Shown: positions 16,357-25,405 of the stretch, piece after piece
How positions within the stretch are numbered: position 1 is the first letter of the stretch
How the letters are laid out: the number at the start of each line of letters is the position of its first letter
DNA from: Streptomyces sp.
Lineage (GTDB): Bacteria; Actinomycetota; Actinomycetes; Streptomycetales; Streptomycetaceae
DNA length: 50,805 bases
Assembly: GCF_031181705.1 (NCBI RefSeq)
Contig: NZ_JAPSKN010000018.1
Span: 1-50,805, forward strand
Reading direction: 5' to 3'
Notes under the pieces: generated by a model
What the model was told of the DNA's origin: nothing
The model's database searches: none
The model's input: the letters and a program-made list of their open reading frames with translations, nothing else
Translations under genes and position numbers: made by a program

Positions 16357-17310
16357 TCAGGTGGGGAGCAGGCTGCCTCTTCTGGACAGCAGGAACTTCT
16401 TGAAGGCCGCCACCGGGGGCGTGTCGGGGTGGCCCTCCAGCCAGGCCACGCCGATCTCGCGTACGGCCCGGGGAGCCGTGACCGTCAGTTCGGCCACTCC
16501 CGGGCGAGGGACCGCCGGCGGTGGCAGGAGGGCGACCCCCAGGCCCGCCGCGACCAGGCCACGCAGGGTCTCCGCCTCCTCGCCCTCGAAGGCGATGCGG
16601 GGCTTGAAGCCGGCCTCCTTGCAGAGATCGTCGGTGATGCGGCGCAGGCCGTAGCCCGGCTCCAGGGTGACGAAGGTTTCGTCGGCCGCCTCGGCGAGGC
16701 GGATGCGGCGGCGGCCGGCCAGGGCGTGGTCGGCCGGGACGACCAGGCGGAGTTTCTGTTCGTCCAGGCGGCGGGCGACCAGGTCCGGCGCGTCGGGGAC
16801 CGGGGACGTCAGGCACAGGTCGAGCTCGCCGGCGCGCAGGCGTTCGAGCATGGCCTCGCCGTAGTTCTGCACGAGACTGAAGCGGACGCGGGGGTGGTCG
16901 GCGCGGAAGGCCTGGAGGAGACCGGGTACGGTCTCGGCGCCCATGGTGTGCAGGAAGCCGAAGGCCACCTTGCCGGTGGTGGGGTCGGCGTCGGCCCGGA
17001 CCTCCTCGGCGGCCCGTCCGATCTCCGCCAGGGCGCGTTCGACGGAGGTGAGGAAGGTGCGGCCGGCCGGGGTGAGGGAGACCGTGCGGCCGTGCCGGGC
17101 GAACAGGTCGACGCCCAGGTCCTGCTCCAGCCGGGCCATGGAGCGGGAGAGCGTGGACTGCGGGACGTTCATCTCCCGGGCCGCGCGGGTGACGTGCTCG
17201 GTGCGGGCCACGCCGGCGAAGTACGCCAGGCGTGGCGCCAGCGTCGTCACCATGTCTTCTGTGTCACTGGACGGTGACAGCCGCTCGCCTGAACTGCGTT
17301 GATGCGCCAT
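16357..17310 (-). CDS. LysR-family transcriptional regulator (YnfL-like)
   Basis: A 317-residue LysR regulator. The N-terminal helix-turn-helix is AREMNVPQSTLSRSMARLEQ, followed by LGVDLFARHGRTVSLTPAG. The effector domain begins at GKVAFGFLHTMG, with ELDLCLTSPVPD and GLGVALLPPPAV as family landmarks. It is divergent from an MFS exporter 63 bases away, the classical LysR/target arrangement also seen for E. coli ynfL/ynfM. The start is uncertain: ATG 17310 gives the usual 20-residue lead, while ATG 17253 is another option; neither has a strong ribosome binding site. Confidence 0.85.
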   Translation of the reverse strand: MAHQRSSGERLSPSSDTEDMVTTLAPRLAYFAGVARTEHVTRAAREMNVPQSTLSRSMARLEQDLGVDLFARHGRTVSLTPAGRTFLTSVERALAEIGRAAEEVRADADPTTGKVAFGFLHTMGAETVPGLLQAFRADHPRVRFSLVQNYGEAMLERLRAGELDLCLTSPVPDAPDLVARRLDEQKLRLVVPADHALAGRRRIRLAEAADETFVTLEPGYGLRRITDDLCKEAGFKPRIAFEGEEAETLRGLVAAGLGVALLPPPAVPRPGVAELTVTAPRAVREIGVAWLEGHPDTPPVAAFKKFLLSRRGSLLPT

Positions 17311-17311
17311 G

Positions 17312-17331
17312 GGAACGATTATGGCCGTTCC
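17312..17331. promoter_or_regulatory. Candidate LysR operator between regulator and MFS genes
   Basis: GGAACG (17312-17317) and CGTTCC (17326-17331) form an inverted repeat with an 8-base spacer rich in A/T. Its length and position between divergent genes fit a LysR recognition site. Confidence 0.4.
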
Positions 17332-17373
17332 ATGCATTGGACGGATCAGTCAAAGGGTCCGTACGTTCGAGGC

Positions 17374-18645
17374 ATGTCTCCCGCCAGTACCGGGGCGTCC
17401 ACCGCCGTGGGCGCCGATGCCTCCGTCCCTGCTTCCGGCTCACGCGTGTCCCCGGGCGGGCCCGGCTACCGCCGGATGAGCCTCGCCCTCTTCCTCGCGG
17501 GTGTCGCGACCTTCGCGCTGCTGTACTCCACGCAGGCGCTGCTCCCGCTGATCTCCGGCGAGTTCGGGGTCGCGGCGAGCGACGCGAGCTGGACCGTGGC
17601 GGCCGCGACGGGCGGGCTGGCGCTGTTCGTGCTGCCGATGAGCGCGCTGTCGGAGCGCTTCGGACGGCGTACGGTCATGACGGCCTCGCTGGCCGTGGCG
17701 GTGACCGTGGGGCTGCTGGTGCCCTTCGCGCCCTCGCTGGGCGTCCTGGTCGTGCTGCGGGCGCTGCAGGGCGCCGCGCTGGCCGGGCTGCCGGCCTCGG
17801 CGACGGCGTATCTCGCGGAGGAGGTCAGCCCCAAGGCGCTGGTCACCGCGATCGGGCTGTTCGTCGCGGGCAACAGTGTCGGCGGGATGAGCGGCCGGGT
17901 CATCACCGGCTGGGTCGCTCAGGAGTGGGGCTGGCGGGTCGCCGTCGGTGTCATCGGCGTGATCGCCGTGGGCTGCGCGGTGGCCTTCCGGGCGCTGCTG
18001 CCCGCCCCGCGGCACTTCACGGCCGGCTCGCTGCGGCCCGGCGTGCTGGCCCGCACGGTCCGCGACCACCTGTCCGACCCGCTGCTGTGCCGGCTGTACG
18101 CGATCGGCGCGCTGTTCATGACGGTGTTCGGCGGGGTCTACACCGTCATCGGCTACCGGTTGACCGAGGCCCCGTTCTCGCTGCCGCAGGGCATCATCGG
18201 CTCGATCTTCCTGGTGTACCTGGTCGGTACGGTCTCGGCGTCGACGGCCGGGCGCCTGGTGGGCCGGCTGGGCCGCCGGGGCGCGCTGTACGCGGCCGGC
18301 GGCACGACCACCGCGGGCCTGCTGGTGTCCCTTGCGGGCTCCCTGCCGCTGGTCCTGCTGGGCCTGGTCCTCATCACGGCGGGCTTCTTCGCGGGGCACG
18401 CGGTGGCCTCCTCGGCGGTCAGCAAGACCGCCACGCACGGCCGCGCCCAGGCCTCCGCGCTCTACCAGTCCGCGTACTACATCGGCTCCAGCGCGGGCAG
18501 TACGGCCGGCGCCCTCGCCTTCCACGCGGGCGGCTGGGCCGGGACCGTCGGGGTCGGGCTGCTGGCGGTCCTGGGCGTCGTGACGATCACGCTGTTCGGA
18601 ACCCGGGCGGCCCGGCACCAGCGGCACCTCGCCACCGCCGCCTGA
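17374..18645 (+). CDS. MFS transporter (YnfM-like)
   Basis: A 423-residue major facilitator protein with about 12 transmembrane segments. The loop after helix 2 carries LSERFGRRTVM, the MFS signature, and GRLVGRLGRRGAL near residue 300 is its counterpart in the second half. The N-terminal 30 residues are Ser/Gly/Ala-rich. YnfM-type proteins belong to a group with arabinose and drug exporters; the substrate is unknown. The ATG at 17374 is chosen because it fits homologue length; in-frame starts at 17299 would run into the LysR gene. Control by the neighbouring LysR protein is likely. Confidence 0.88.
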   Translation: MSPASTGASTAVGADASVPASGSRVSPGGPGYRRMSLALFLAGVATFALLYSTQALLPLISGEFGVAASDASWTVAAATGGLALFVLPMSALSERFGRRTVMTASLAVAVTVGLLVPFAPSLGVLVVLRALQGAALAGLPASATAYLAEEVSPKALVTAIGLFVAGNSVGGMSGRVITGWVAQEWGWRVAVGVIGVIAVGCAVAFRALLPAPRHFTAGSLRPGVLARTVRDHLSDPLLCRLYAIGALFMTVFGGVYTVIGYRLTEAPFSLPQGIIGSIFLVYLVGTVSASTAGRLVGRLGRRGALYAAGGTTTAGLLVSLAGSLPLVLLGLVLITAGFFAGHAVASSAVSKTATHGRAQASALYQSAYYIGSSAGSTAGALAFHAGGWAGTVGVGLLAVLGVVTITLFGTRAARHQRHLATAA

Positions 18646-18653
18646 GATTGCGG

Positions 18654-18676
18654 GCCGCCCTGCTGCCGGGGGCGGC
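18654..18676 (+). terminator. Hairpin after the MFS gene
   Basis: GCCGCCC (18654-18660) pairs with GGGCGGC (18670-18676) across a 9-base loop, starting 9 bases after the MFS stop codon. Confidence 0.45.
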
Positions 18677-18856
18677 TCGGGCCGTTGCCGGGGCGGCGTG
18701 TGCGAAGGGGTGCGGCTGCCCCCGCGAGGTAGTGGATCACCACCTCCCACCTGCGCCTTCATGCGCTCGGGGGGCCGTTGTCAGTGGGCTGCGGTAGCTT
18801 CCGAAGTGCTGGGGCGCGATGGCGCGTGAACAGGACGTCCACAGGGGTGGGTGGAG

Positions 18857-19873
<1,017 letters not shown>

Positions 19874-20279
19874 GGCCGGGTCGGGGTCGCGCAGCCGGAT
19901 CCGGCCCCCGGCCCGGCGCGCGGCCAGCTGAAGCCGCGCCAGCAGGTCCACGGCGGCCAGCCCCGGCGGGCCCAGCCCTGCGACGTCGCAGACCACGACC
20001 CGGGCGCCGCCGGAGCGCAGCAGTGCCCGTACGTCGTCGCTCAGCCCGTTCACCTCGTCCCGGGTGACGGGTCCGGGCAGTACGAGCACGGGCGGTGTCA
20101 TGGCGTCCACGATCGGTAGACCGGGCGGGCTGCGGTAATTCATCGGGGCGGTCCGTCCCGCCGGCGCCGTGAGGATCACATTGACCCGGGTGCGGCCCGG
20201 CCCCGAGGGTTTGCTGTATGCCCCATGCATCTGCCCCTCCCGCGCCGCGTGACCCCTCCTTCGCCGGTCGGGGGGTGCC

Positions 20280-21200
20280 GTGCAGGGGGTGCTGAGCGGT
20301 TTCGCCGTCATCGCCGTCGTCATCGCGGTCGGCTATCTGATCGGCCGCCGGGGGTATCTGGGGGACGGCGGGCGCGAGGTGCTCACCAAGCTCGCCTTCC
20401 ACGTGGCCTCCCCCGCCCTGCTGTTCACGACGCTCGCCCGGGCCGACCTGTCGGTGATCTTCTCGGACCGGCTGCTGGTCACGGCGCTGAGCACGGCAGC
20501 GGCGGCGGGCGTCTTCGTGGCCGTGGGCGCCGCACGCGGCTGGGGGGTGGGCCGGACGACCATCGGCGCCCTGTGCTCCAGCTACGTCAACTCCGGGAAC
20601 CTGGGCATCCCGATCGCCGTGTACGTGCTGGGCGACGCCTCACTGGTCGCGCCGGTGCTGCTGTTCCAGCTGGTCGGTGTCACACCGGTGGCGCTGACCG
20701 TCCTGGACCTGGCGAGCGGCGGGGCGAAGCGGCCGCTGTGGCAGCGTCTGCTCACCCCGTTGCGCAACCCGGTAGCGCTGGGCTCCCTGGCGGGGGTGGC
20801 GGCGTCGGCGTCGGGCCTGACGGTGCCGGGGCCGCTGATGGACCCCCTCGTCCTGATCGGCAACATGTCGGTCCCGGCGGTCCTGCTGGCCTTCGGCATC
20901 TCGCTGCGCGGCAGCACCCTCCCCCTGCGCGGCGCGGAGCGGACCCCCGTGCTCCTCGCCGTGACCCTCAAGTCGGTCGTCCAGCCCCTGGTCGCCTGGG
21001 CCCTGGCGGCGGGCGTGTTCGGACTGCGCGGGGCGCCCCTGCTCGACGTGGTGGTCACGTCCGCCCTGCCGGCGGCGCAGAACCTGTTCACGTACGCGAG
21101 CAGTTACCGGGTGGGCGAGGTGCTGGCCCGGGAGGCGATCCTGCTGTCGACGGTCCTGGCGGTGCCGGTCCTGGTGGTGGTGGCGGCCTTGCTGGGGTGA
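20280..21200 (+). CDS. AEC-family (auxin efflux carrier-like) transporter
   Basis: A 306-residue membrane protein with about ten transmembrane helices. Family marks are LTKLAFHVASPALLFTTLA near residue 35, SSYVNSGNLGIPIA near 105 and a second broken helix VTSALPAAQNLFTYAS near 265, the two inverted crossover regions of the AEC/bile acid:sodium symporter fold. Bacterial members carry organic or amino acids, and the substrate here is unknown. The GTG at 20280 is the start of the hydrophobic N-terminus. It is divergent from the STAS gene and ends 7 bases before the end of a convergent regulator gene. Confidence 0.88.
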   Translation: MQGVLSGFAVIAVVIAVGYLIGRRGYLGDGGREVLTKLAFHVASPALLFTTLARADLSVIFSDRLLVTALSTAAAAGVFVAVGAARGWGVGRTTIGALCSSYVNSGNLGIPIAVYVLGDASLVAPVLLFQLVGVTPVALTVLDLASGGAKRPLWQRLLTPLRNPVALGSLAGVAASASGLTVPGPLMDPLVLIGNMSVPAVLLAFGISLRGSTLPLRGAERTPVLLAVTLKSVVQPLVAWALAAGVFGLRGAPLLDVVVTSALPAAQNLFTYASSYRVGEVLAREAILLSTVLAVPVLVVVAALLG

Positions 21201-21207
21201 CGGGCCC

Positions 21208-22008
21208 TCAGTCGGTGGCCGGCCTTCGGCCGGTGACGGCCCTTCGGTCGGAGGCGGTCCCCGTCGGGGCCGGCTCGGGGGTGGTGTCCGCCGTCGCGGG
21301 GGGCTTCGTGTAGAGGCAGTCGCGGGCCTGTTCCGCGGCGCGGGCCATGCTCTCGGTGACGAAGTCGACGAAGCGGGCGATGCCCTCCAGACGGACGGCG
21401 GCGGGGGTGCCGGGGCCGAGGATGCCGACGCCCTGCCGCGCGGCCTCGGCGATCTCGGCGCTGCCCCGGGCGGCGGCGATCATCGACTGGTACCAGACGT
21501 CGTCGTCGACGATGTAGTGCTCGCGGCGGCGCTCGTCGCGCTCGCGGCGGATGAGGCCCTGGCTCTCCAGGAACGCCACGGCCTTGGAGACGGACGCCGG
21601 GCTGACCTGGAGGCGGCGGACCAGTTCGGCGGCGGTGAGGCTGCCCTCGTCGGTGGTGTAGAGGCAGGTCAGCACCCGGGACATCATCTTGGGCAGGCCC
21701 TGCCGCATGAAGAGGGTGGTGAACACCTCCTCGTACCGGCGCACCGCCTCGGGGTCCCGGCCGTGGGGCAGCGGGGGCGCGCCGGCGTCCCGGGGCGCCG
21801 CCCGCCTGCGGCGGTGGGCGCGCTGTTCGGTGGCGCGATGGGCCAGATCGGCCCGGTAGGCGGTGGGGCCGCCGTTGCGCATCACCTCACGGGTGACGGT
21901 CGAGGTCGGGCGGTCCAGGCGTCGGGCGATCTCGGCGTAGGCGAGGCCGTCGGCCAGTCCCAGCGCGATCTGCTGGCGTTCCTGCTGGGTGAGCCTGCCT
22001 CCCGGCAT
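21208..22008 (-). CDS. MarR/GbsR-type regulator with an extra IS30-like N-terminal helix-turn-helix
   Basis: A 266-residue protein with two putative DNA-binding domains. Residues 5-45 (LTQQERQQIALGLADGLAY then AEIARRLDRPTSTVTREV) match the HTH_38 domain of IS30-type transposases. Residues 95-190 (EVFTTLFMRQGLPKMMSRV, LTAAELVRRLQVSPASVSKAV, QGLIRRERDERRREHY) form a MarR/GbsR winged helix. No transposase core is present, so this is a regulator. The ATG at 22008 is supported by GAGGAGATCGCG upstream. It is divergent from a DUF4097 gene, and the gap contains strong inverted repeats. A repressor of the DUF4097/ABC unit is inferred. Confidence 0.85.
   Translation of the reverse strand: MPGGRLTQQERQQIALGLADGLAYAEIARRLDRPTSTVTREVMRNGGPTAYRADLAHRATEQRAHRRRRAAPRDAGAPPLPHGRDPEAVRRYEEVFTTLFMRQGLPKMMSRVLTCLYTTDEGSLTAAELVRRLQVSPASVSKAVAFLESQGLIRRERDERRREHYIVDDDVWYQSMIAAARGSAEIAEAARQGVGILGPGTPAAVRLEGIARFVDFVTESMARAAEQARDCLYTKPPATADTTPEPAPTGTASDRRAVTGRRPATD
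21219..21233 (+). terminator. Hairpin at the convergent end of the AEC gene
   Basis: CCGGCC-TTC-GGCCGG forms a six-pair stem 18 bases after the AEC stop. It lies inside the last codons of the convergent regulator gene. Confidence 0.4.
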
Positions 22009-22057
22009 CGCGATCTCCTCCGTGCTGCGGGGAAGCCCCACAGTAGCGTTCACCTGG

Positions 22058-22118
22058 TTTCGTTGCAACGCATCACTCGATGTTCTGTTGCGTTGAATTC
22101 CCACCCGTTGCAACGAAA
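22058..22118. promoter_or_regulatory. Twin palindromic operator of the MarR/GbsR-type regulator
   Basis: TTTCGTTGCAACG (22058-22070) and its exact reverse complement CGTTGCAACGAAA (22106-22118) each contain the 10-base palindrome CGTTGCAACG, with centres 45 bases apart. A related half-site (TGTTGCGTTGAA) lies between them. They sit upstream of the regulator start, as expected for autorepression. Confidence 0.6.
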
Positions 22119-22189
22119 TACCTGCGTTCACCTGCGCTGACGTGATCCCGATGCAACAGACTTGTTGCCGAATTCATGAACGCAACGTA

Positions 22190-22211
22190 GCGTTTTCGAT
22201 ATCAGAAACGC
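22190..22211. promoter_or_regulatory. Inverted repeat before the DUF4097 gene
   Basis: GCGTTT and AAACGC flank a GATATC core. It ends 18 bases before the start codon of the DUF4097 gene, next to its ribosome binding site, so a bound regulator could block expression. Confidence 0.35.
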
Positions 22212-22229
22212 CGATCGAAGGAGTGCACG

Positions 22230-22898
22230 ATGCAGACGTTCCCCACCCCCGGCCCGGTCTTGGCCGTCCTCGACATCCCGGCCGGGGCCATCCGGTTCAT
22301 CGCCGCCGACCGCGCCGACACCACGGTCGAGGTCCTGCCCGCCGACGCCTCCCGGAGTCGCGACGTGCAGGCCGCGGAGCGGATCGAGGTCGCCTGCGCC
22401 GACGGTGTCCTGCGGATCACGGCCCCGGAGGCGAAGCACCGGATGCTCGGGCAGTCCGGAACCGTCGAGATCACCGTCCGGCTGCCGGCCGGCTCCCGCG
22501 TGGAGGCGAAGGCCGCCGCCGGCGAACTGCGCGGCGTCGGCCGGCTCGGGGACGTCGTCTTCGAGGGCGCGCAGGCCACGGTCAAGCTCGACGAGGTCGG
22601 CCGCGCCCGCCTGGCCCTGGCCGCCGGCGACGTCTCGGTCGGACGGCTGAACGGCGGCGCGGAGATCAGCACCCGCAAGGGCGACATCGGCGTCGCCGAG
22701 GCGCTGCGCGGCTCGGTCACCCTGCGCACCGAGTTCGGCGGGATCACGGTCGGCGCCGCCCGCGGCGTCTCCGCCTCCCTGGACGCCGGCACCTCCTACG
22801 GCCGGATCCACAACTCGCTCCGGAACACCGACGGCTCCCCCGCCCTGACCATCCACGCGACCACCGCCCACGGCGACATCACCGCCCGCGGCGTGTGA
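22230..22898 (+). CDS. DUF4097 beta-strand repeat protein
   Basis: A 222-residue soluble protein made of repeated short beta strands, for example TVEITVRLPAGSRVEAKAAAGELRG, GRARLALAAGDVSVGRL and AEISTRKGDIGV. This is the DUF4097 'putative adhesin' right-handed beta-helix fold. There is no signal peptide. In Streptomyces such genes commonly form an operon with a MarR-like regulator and a DrrAB-type ABC exporter, the arrangement seen here. The ATG at 22230 follows AAGGAG. The role is unknown; the exporter next door is broken in this strain. Confidence 0.85.
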   Translation: MQTFPTPGPVLAVLDIPAGAIRFIAADRADTTVEVLPADASRSRDVQAAERIEVACADGVLRITAPEAKHRMLGQSGTVEITVRLPAGSRVEAKAAAGELRGVGRLGDVVFEGAQATVKLDEVGRARLALAAGDVSVGRLNGGAEISTRKGDIGVAEALRGSVTLRTEFGGITVGAARGVSASLDAGTSYGRIHNSLRNTDGSPALTIHATTAHGDITARGV

Positions 22899-22927
22899 CC
22901 ACCCGCAGTGTGAAGGAGCGCCTCCCC

Positions 22928-23532
22928 ATGACCGACCTGCCATCGCGGCGACCGGACTGCGCAAGTCCTACGGCGGCAGGACCGTCCTCGACGGCATCGA
23001 CCTGGCCGTCCCGGAGGGCACGGTCTTCTCCCTCCTCGGCCCGAACGGCGCCGGCAAGACCACCGTCGTCAAGATCCTCTCCACCCTGACCGGCGCCGAC
23101 GCGGGCGAGATCCGCGTCGGCGGCCACGACCTCGCCACCACCCGGGCCATCGGCTTCCGCTCCACCGACGCGACCGTGCTGGAGTGGCTCGCGGCCTTCG
23201 GGCTGCTGGTGCTCTTCGCCACCGCGCTCACCTGGATCGCGGTCGGCATGGGCCTGGTCAGCCCGAACGCCGAGGCGGCGAGCAACAACGCCATGCCGCT
23301 GATCCTGCTGCCGCTGCTGTCCAGCGCCTTCGTGCCGCTGGACGCGCTGCCGGGCTGGTTCCGGCCGATCGCCGAGTACCAGCCGTTCACCCCGGCCATC
23401 GAGACCCTGCGCGGAATGCTCCTGGGCACCGGGATCGGCCACAACGGCTGGCTGGGGGTGGCCTCGTGTCTGGGTCTCGCGGTCCTCGGCCACTTCTGGT
23501 CGGCGGCCCGGTTCGACGCCGATCCGCAGTAG
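22928..23532 (+). pseudogene. Wrecked ABC exporter: ATPase N-terminus fused to permease C-terminus
   Basis: The ATG at 22928 follows AAGGAG and begins like a DrrA-type ATPase, but one base appears missing near 22940 (CTGCCATCGCG where CTGGCCATCGCG would restore the frame). After that shift, the downstream frame reads LRKSYGGRTVLDGI, the Walker A motif GPNGAGKTT and a GGHDLATT segment, and then jumps near 23145-23155 to the C-terminal part of a DrrB-type permease (TDATVLEWLAAFG, AMPLILLPLLSSAFVPLDAL, YQPFTPAIETLRGMLLG). Signature, Walker B and the first permease helices are gone. So an internal deletion joined two genes in frame, and a frameshift cuts the front. No functional transporter is expected. 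Confidence 0.85.
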
Positions 23533-23578
23533 CCGCCACGGCCACGGGAGCCGCCTCACGCACCGCGTCCCAGCGCCG

Positions 23579-23618
23579 GGGGCGGCGCACACCGACAACC
23601 GTCGGCGTGCGCCGCCCC
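23579..23618. terminator. Very strong bidirectional terminator
   Basis: GGGGCGGCGCACACCGAC pairs with GTCGGCGTGCGCCGCCCC over 18 positions (one G-T wobble) with a 4-base loop. It ends the minus-strand nucleoside operon after deoA and the plus-strand ABC remnant. Confidence 0.85.
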
Positions 23619-23644
23619 TTTCGCCTCCCCGCGCGGAAGCCGGG

Positions 23645-24928
23645 TCAGGCGATGCGCTCCAGCACCACCGGCGACGGCGTGAAGTCCGTGCCGGCGGCCG
23701 CGATGTCGTAGGAGCCCTCGACCGCCTGGAGGGCGTAGGCGAAGCGGTCCGGGGTGTCGGTGTGCAGGGTGAGCAGCGGCTGGCCCTCCGTCACCGTGTC
23801 GCCCGGCTTGGCGTGCATCTCCACGCCCGCGCCCGCCTGCACCGGGTCCTCCTTGCGGGCCCGGCCCGCGCCGAGACGCCAGGCGGCGACGCCGATGTCG
23901 TAGGCGTCGAGGCGGGTGAGGACGCCCGAGGCCGGAGCCTTGATCACGTGCTGCTCGCGGGCCACCGGCAGCTCGGCGTCCGGGTCGCCGCCCTGGGCCG
24001 AGATCATCCGCCGCCAGACGTCCATCGCCGAGCCGTCGGCCAGGGCCTTGGCCGGGTCGGCGTCCTTCACGCCGGCCGCGTCGAGCATCTCGCGGGCCAG
24101 GGCGATCGTCAGCTCGACCACGTCAGCGGGGCCACCGCCCGCCAGGACCTCGACGGACTCGCGGACCTCCAGGGCGTTGCCGGCGGTCAGGCCCAGCGGG
24201 GTCGCCATGTCGGTGAGGAGCGCGACCGTCCGCACGCCGTGGTCGGTGCCCAGGCCGACCATGGTGGAGGCCAGTTCCCGGGCGTCCTCGATGGTCTTCA
24301 TGAAGGCGCCGGTGCCGACCTTGACGTCCAGGACCAGCGAGCCCGTGCCCTCGGCGATCTTCTTGGACATGATCGAGGACGCGATCAGCGGGATCGCCTC
24401 GACCGTGCCGGTGACGTCCCGCAGCGCGTACAGCTTCTTGTCGGCGGGGGCCAGGCCGTCGCCCGCCGCGCAGATCACCGCGCCGGTGGTGTCCAGGACG
24501 CGCAGCATCTCCTCGTTGGAGAGCAGCGCCCGCCAGCCGGGGATGGACTCCAGCTTGTCGAGGGTGCCGCCGGTGTGGCCGAGGCCGCGGCCCGACAGCT
24601 GGGGGACGGCCGCGCCGCAGGCGGCGACCAGGGGGGCCAGCGGGAGGGTGATCTTGTCGCCGACGCCGCCGGTGGAGTGCTTGTCGGCGGTCGGGCGGGA
24701 CAGGGACGAGAAGTCCATGCGCTCGCCGGAGGCGATCATCGCGGCCGTCCAGCGGGCGATCTCACGGCGGTTCATGCCGTTGAGCAGGATCGCCATGGCG
24801 AGCGCGGACATCTGCTCGTCGGCGACCTCCCCGCGGGTGTACGCGTCGATGACCCAGTCGATCTGCTCGTCGCTGAGTTCGCCGCGGTCCCGCTTGGCGC
24901 GGATGACGGAGATGGCGTCCATGGCCAT
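23645..24928 (-). CDS. deoA: Thymidine phosphorylase
   Basis: A 427-residue thymidine/pyrimidine-nucleoside phosphorylase, which splits thymidine (and probably deoxyuridine or uridine) with phosphate to yield the base and (deoxy)ribose-1-phosphate. The family signature lies in the stretch SGRGLGHTGGTLDKLE near 115-130; phosphate-binding KHSTGGVGDK is near 82-91 and KVGTGAFMK near 190. Length and domain order are normal. The ATG at 24928 is chosen for GGAAGGAAG upstream. It is the last gene of the ABC-cdd-deoA operon, separated from cdd by a hairpin, and its product feeds the mutase and DeoC. Confidence 0.95.
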   Translation of the reverse strand: MAMDAISVIRAKRDRGELSDEQIDWVIDAYTRGEVADEQMSALAMAILLNGMNRREIARWTAAMIASGERMDFSSLSRPTADKHSTGGVGDKITLPLAPLVAACGAAVPQLSGRGLGHTGGTLDKLESIPGWRALLSNEEMLRVLDTTGAVICAAGDGLAPADKKLYALRDVTGTVEAIPLIASSIMSKKIAEGTGSLVLDVKVGTGAFMKTIEDARELASTMVGLGTDHGVRTVALLTDMATPLGLTAGNALEVRESVEVLAGGGPADVVELTIALAREMLDAAGVKDADPAKALADGSAMDVWRRMISAQGGDPDAELPVAREQHVIKAPASGVLTRLDAYDIGVAAWRLGAGRARKEDPVQAGAGVEMHAKPGDTVTEGQPLLTLHTDTPDRFAYALQAVEGSYDIAAAGTDFTPSPVVLERIA

Positions 24929-24959
24929 GGCTTGGCTTCCTTCCGAGGGTTCCACAAGC

Positions 24960-24996
24960 CGTACGGCCCCCCTGATCGACTCAGGAGGGCCGCACG
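24960..24996 (-). terminator. Hairpin between cdd and deoA (possible attenuator)
   Basis: On the minus strand a 16-pair stem with two G-U wobbles (CGTGCGGCCCTCCTGA with TCAGGGGGGCCGTACG) and a 5-base loop follows the cdd stop codon. It may reduce read-through into deoA or stabilise the upstream message. Confidence 0.6.
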
Positions 24997-25000
24997 GGAG

Positions 25001-25405
25001 TTACTTGCTGAGGTGGCCGGGCCCGAAGGCCTGCGGCAGCATCTCCGACAGCGGCAGGATTCCCGCCGGGGTCTCCAGCAGGAGGTCGGGACCGCCGAAC
25101 TCGTACAGCAGCTGGCGGCAGCGGCCGCACGGGACGAGCGGCGCGCCGTCCCGGTCGACGCAGACGAAGTGCGTCAGCCGCCCGCCGCCGGTGTTGTGCA
25201 GCTCGGAGACCAGGCCGCACTCGGCGCACAGGCCCAGTCCGTACGAGGCGTTCTCGACGTTGCAGCCGGAGATGATCCGGCCGTCGTCGACCAGGGCCGC
25301 CACACCGACCGGGTAGCCCGAGTACGGGGCGTACGCCCGGGACATGGCCTCCCGGGCCACCTCCCGCAGCCTCTCCCAGTCCACGGCCGGGCCGGCGTCG
25401 GTCAC
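25001..25405 (-). CDS. cdd: Cytidine deaminase
   Basis: A 134-residue homotetramer-type cytidine deaminase, converting cytidine and deoxycytidine to uridine and deoxyuridine. The zinc site is complete: NVENASYGLGLCAE with the first Cys and the catalytic Glu, and PCGRCRQLL with the other two cysteines. The YAPYSGYPVGVA N-terminal motif is also kept. GTG 25405 overlaps the stop codon of the upstream permease (GTGA), showing tight coupling. Third gene product class in the nucleoside operon: uptake, deamination, phosphorolysis. Confidence 0.95.
   Translation of the reverse strand: MTDAGPAVDWERLREVAREAMSRAYAPYSGYPVGVAALVDDGRIISGCNVENASYGLGLCAECGLVSELHNTGGGRLTHFVCVDRDGAPLVPCGRCRQLLYEFGGPDLLLETPAGILPLSEMLPQAFGPGHLSK

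Noticed and set aside
21208..22008. IS30 transposase because of the HTH_38 domain
   Set aside because: No DDE catalytic core or terminal repeats; the rest is a MarR/GbsR regulator.
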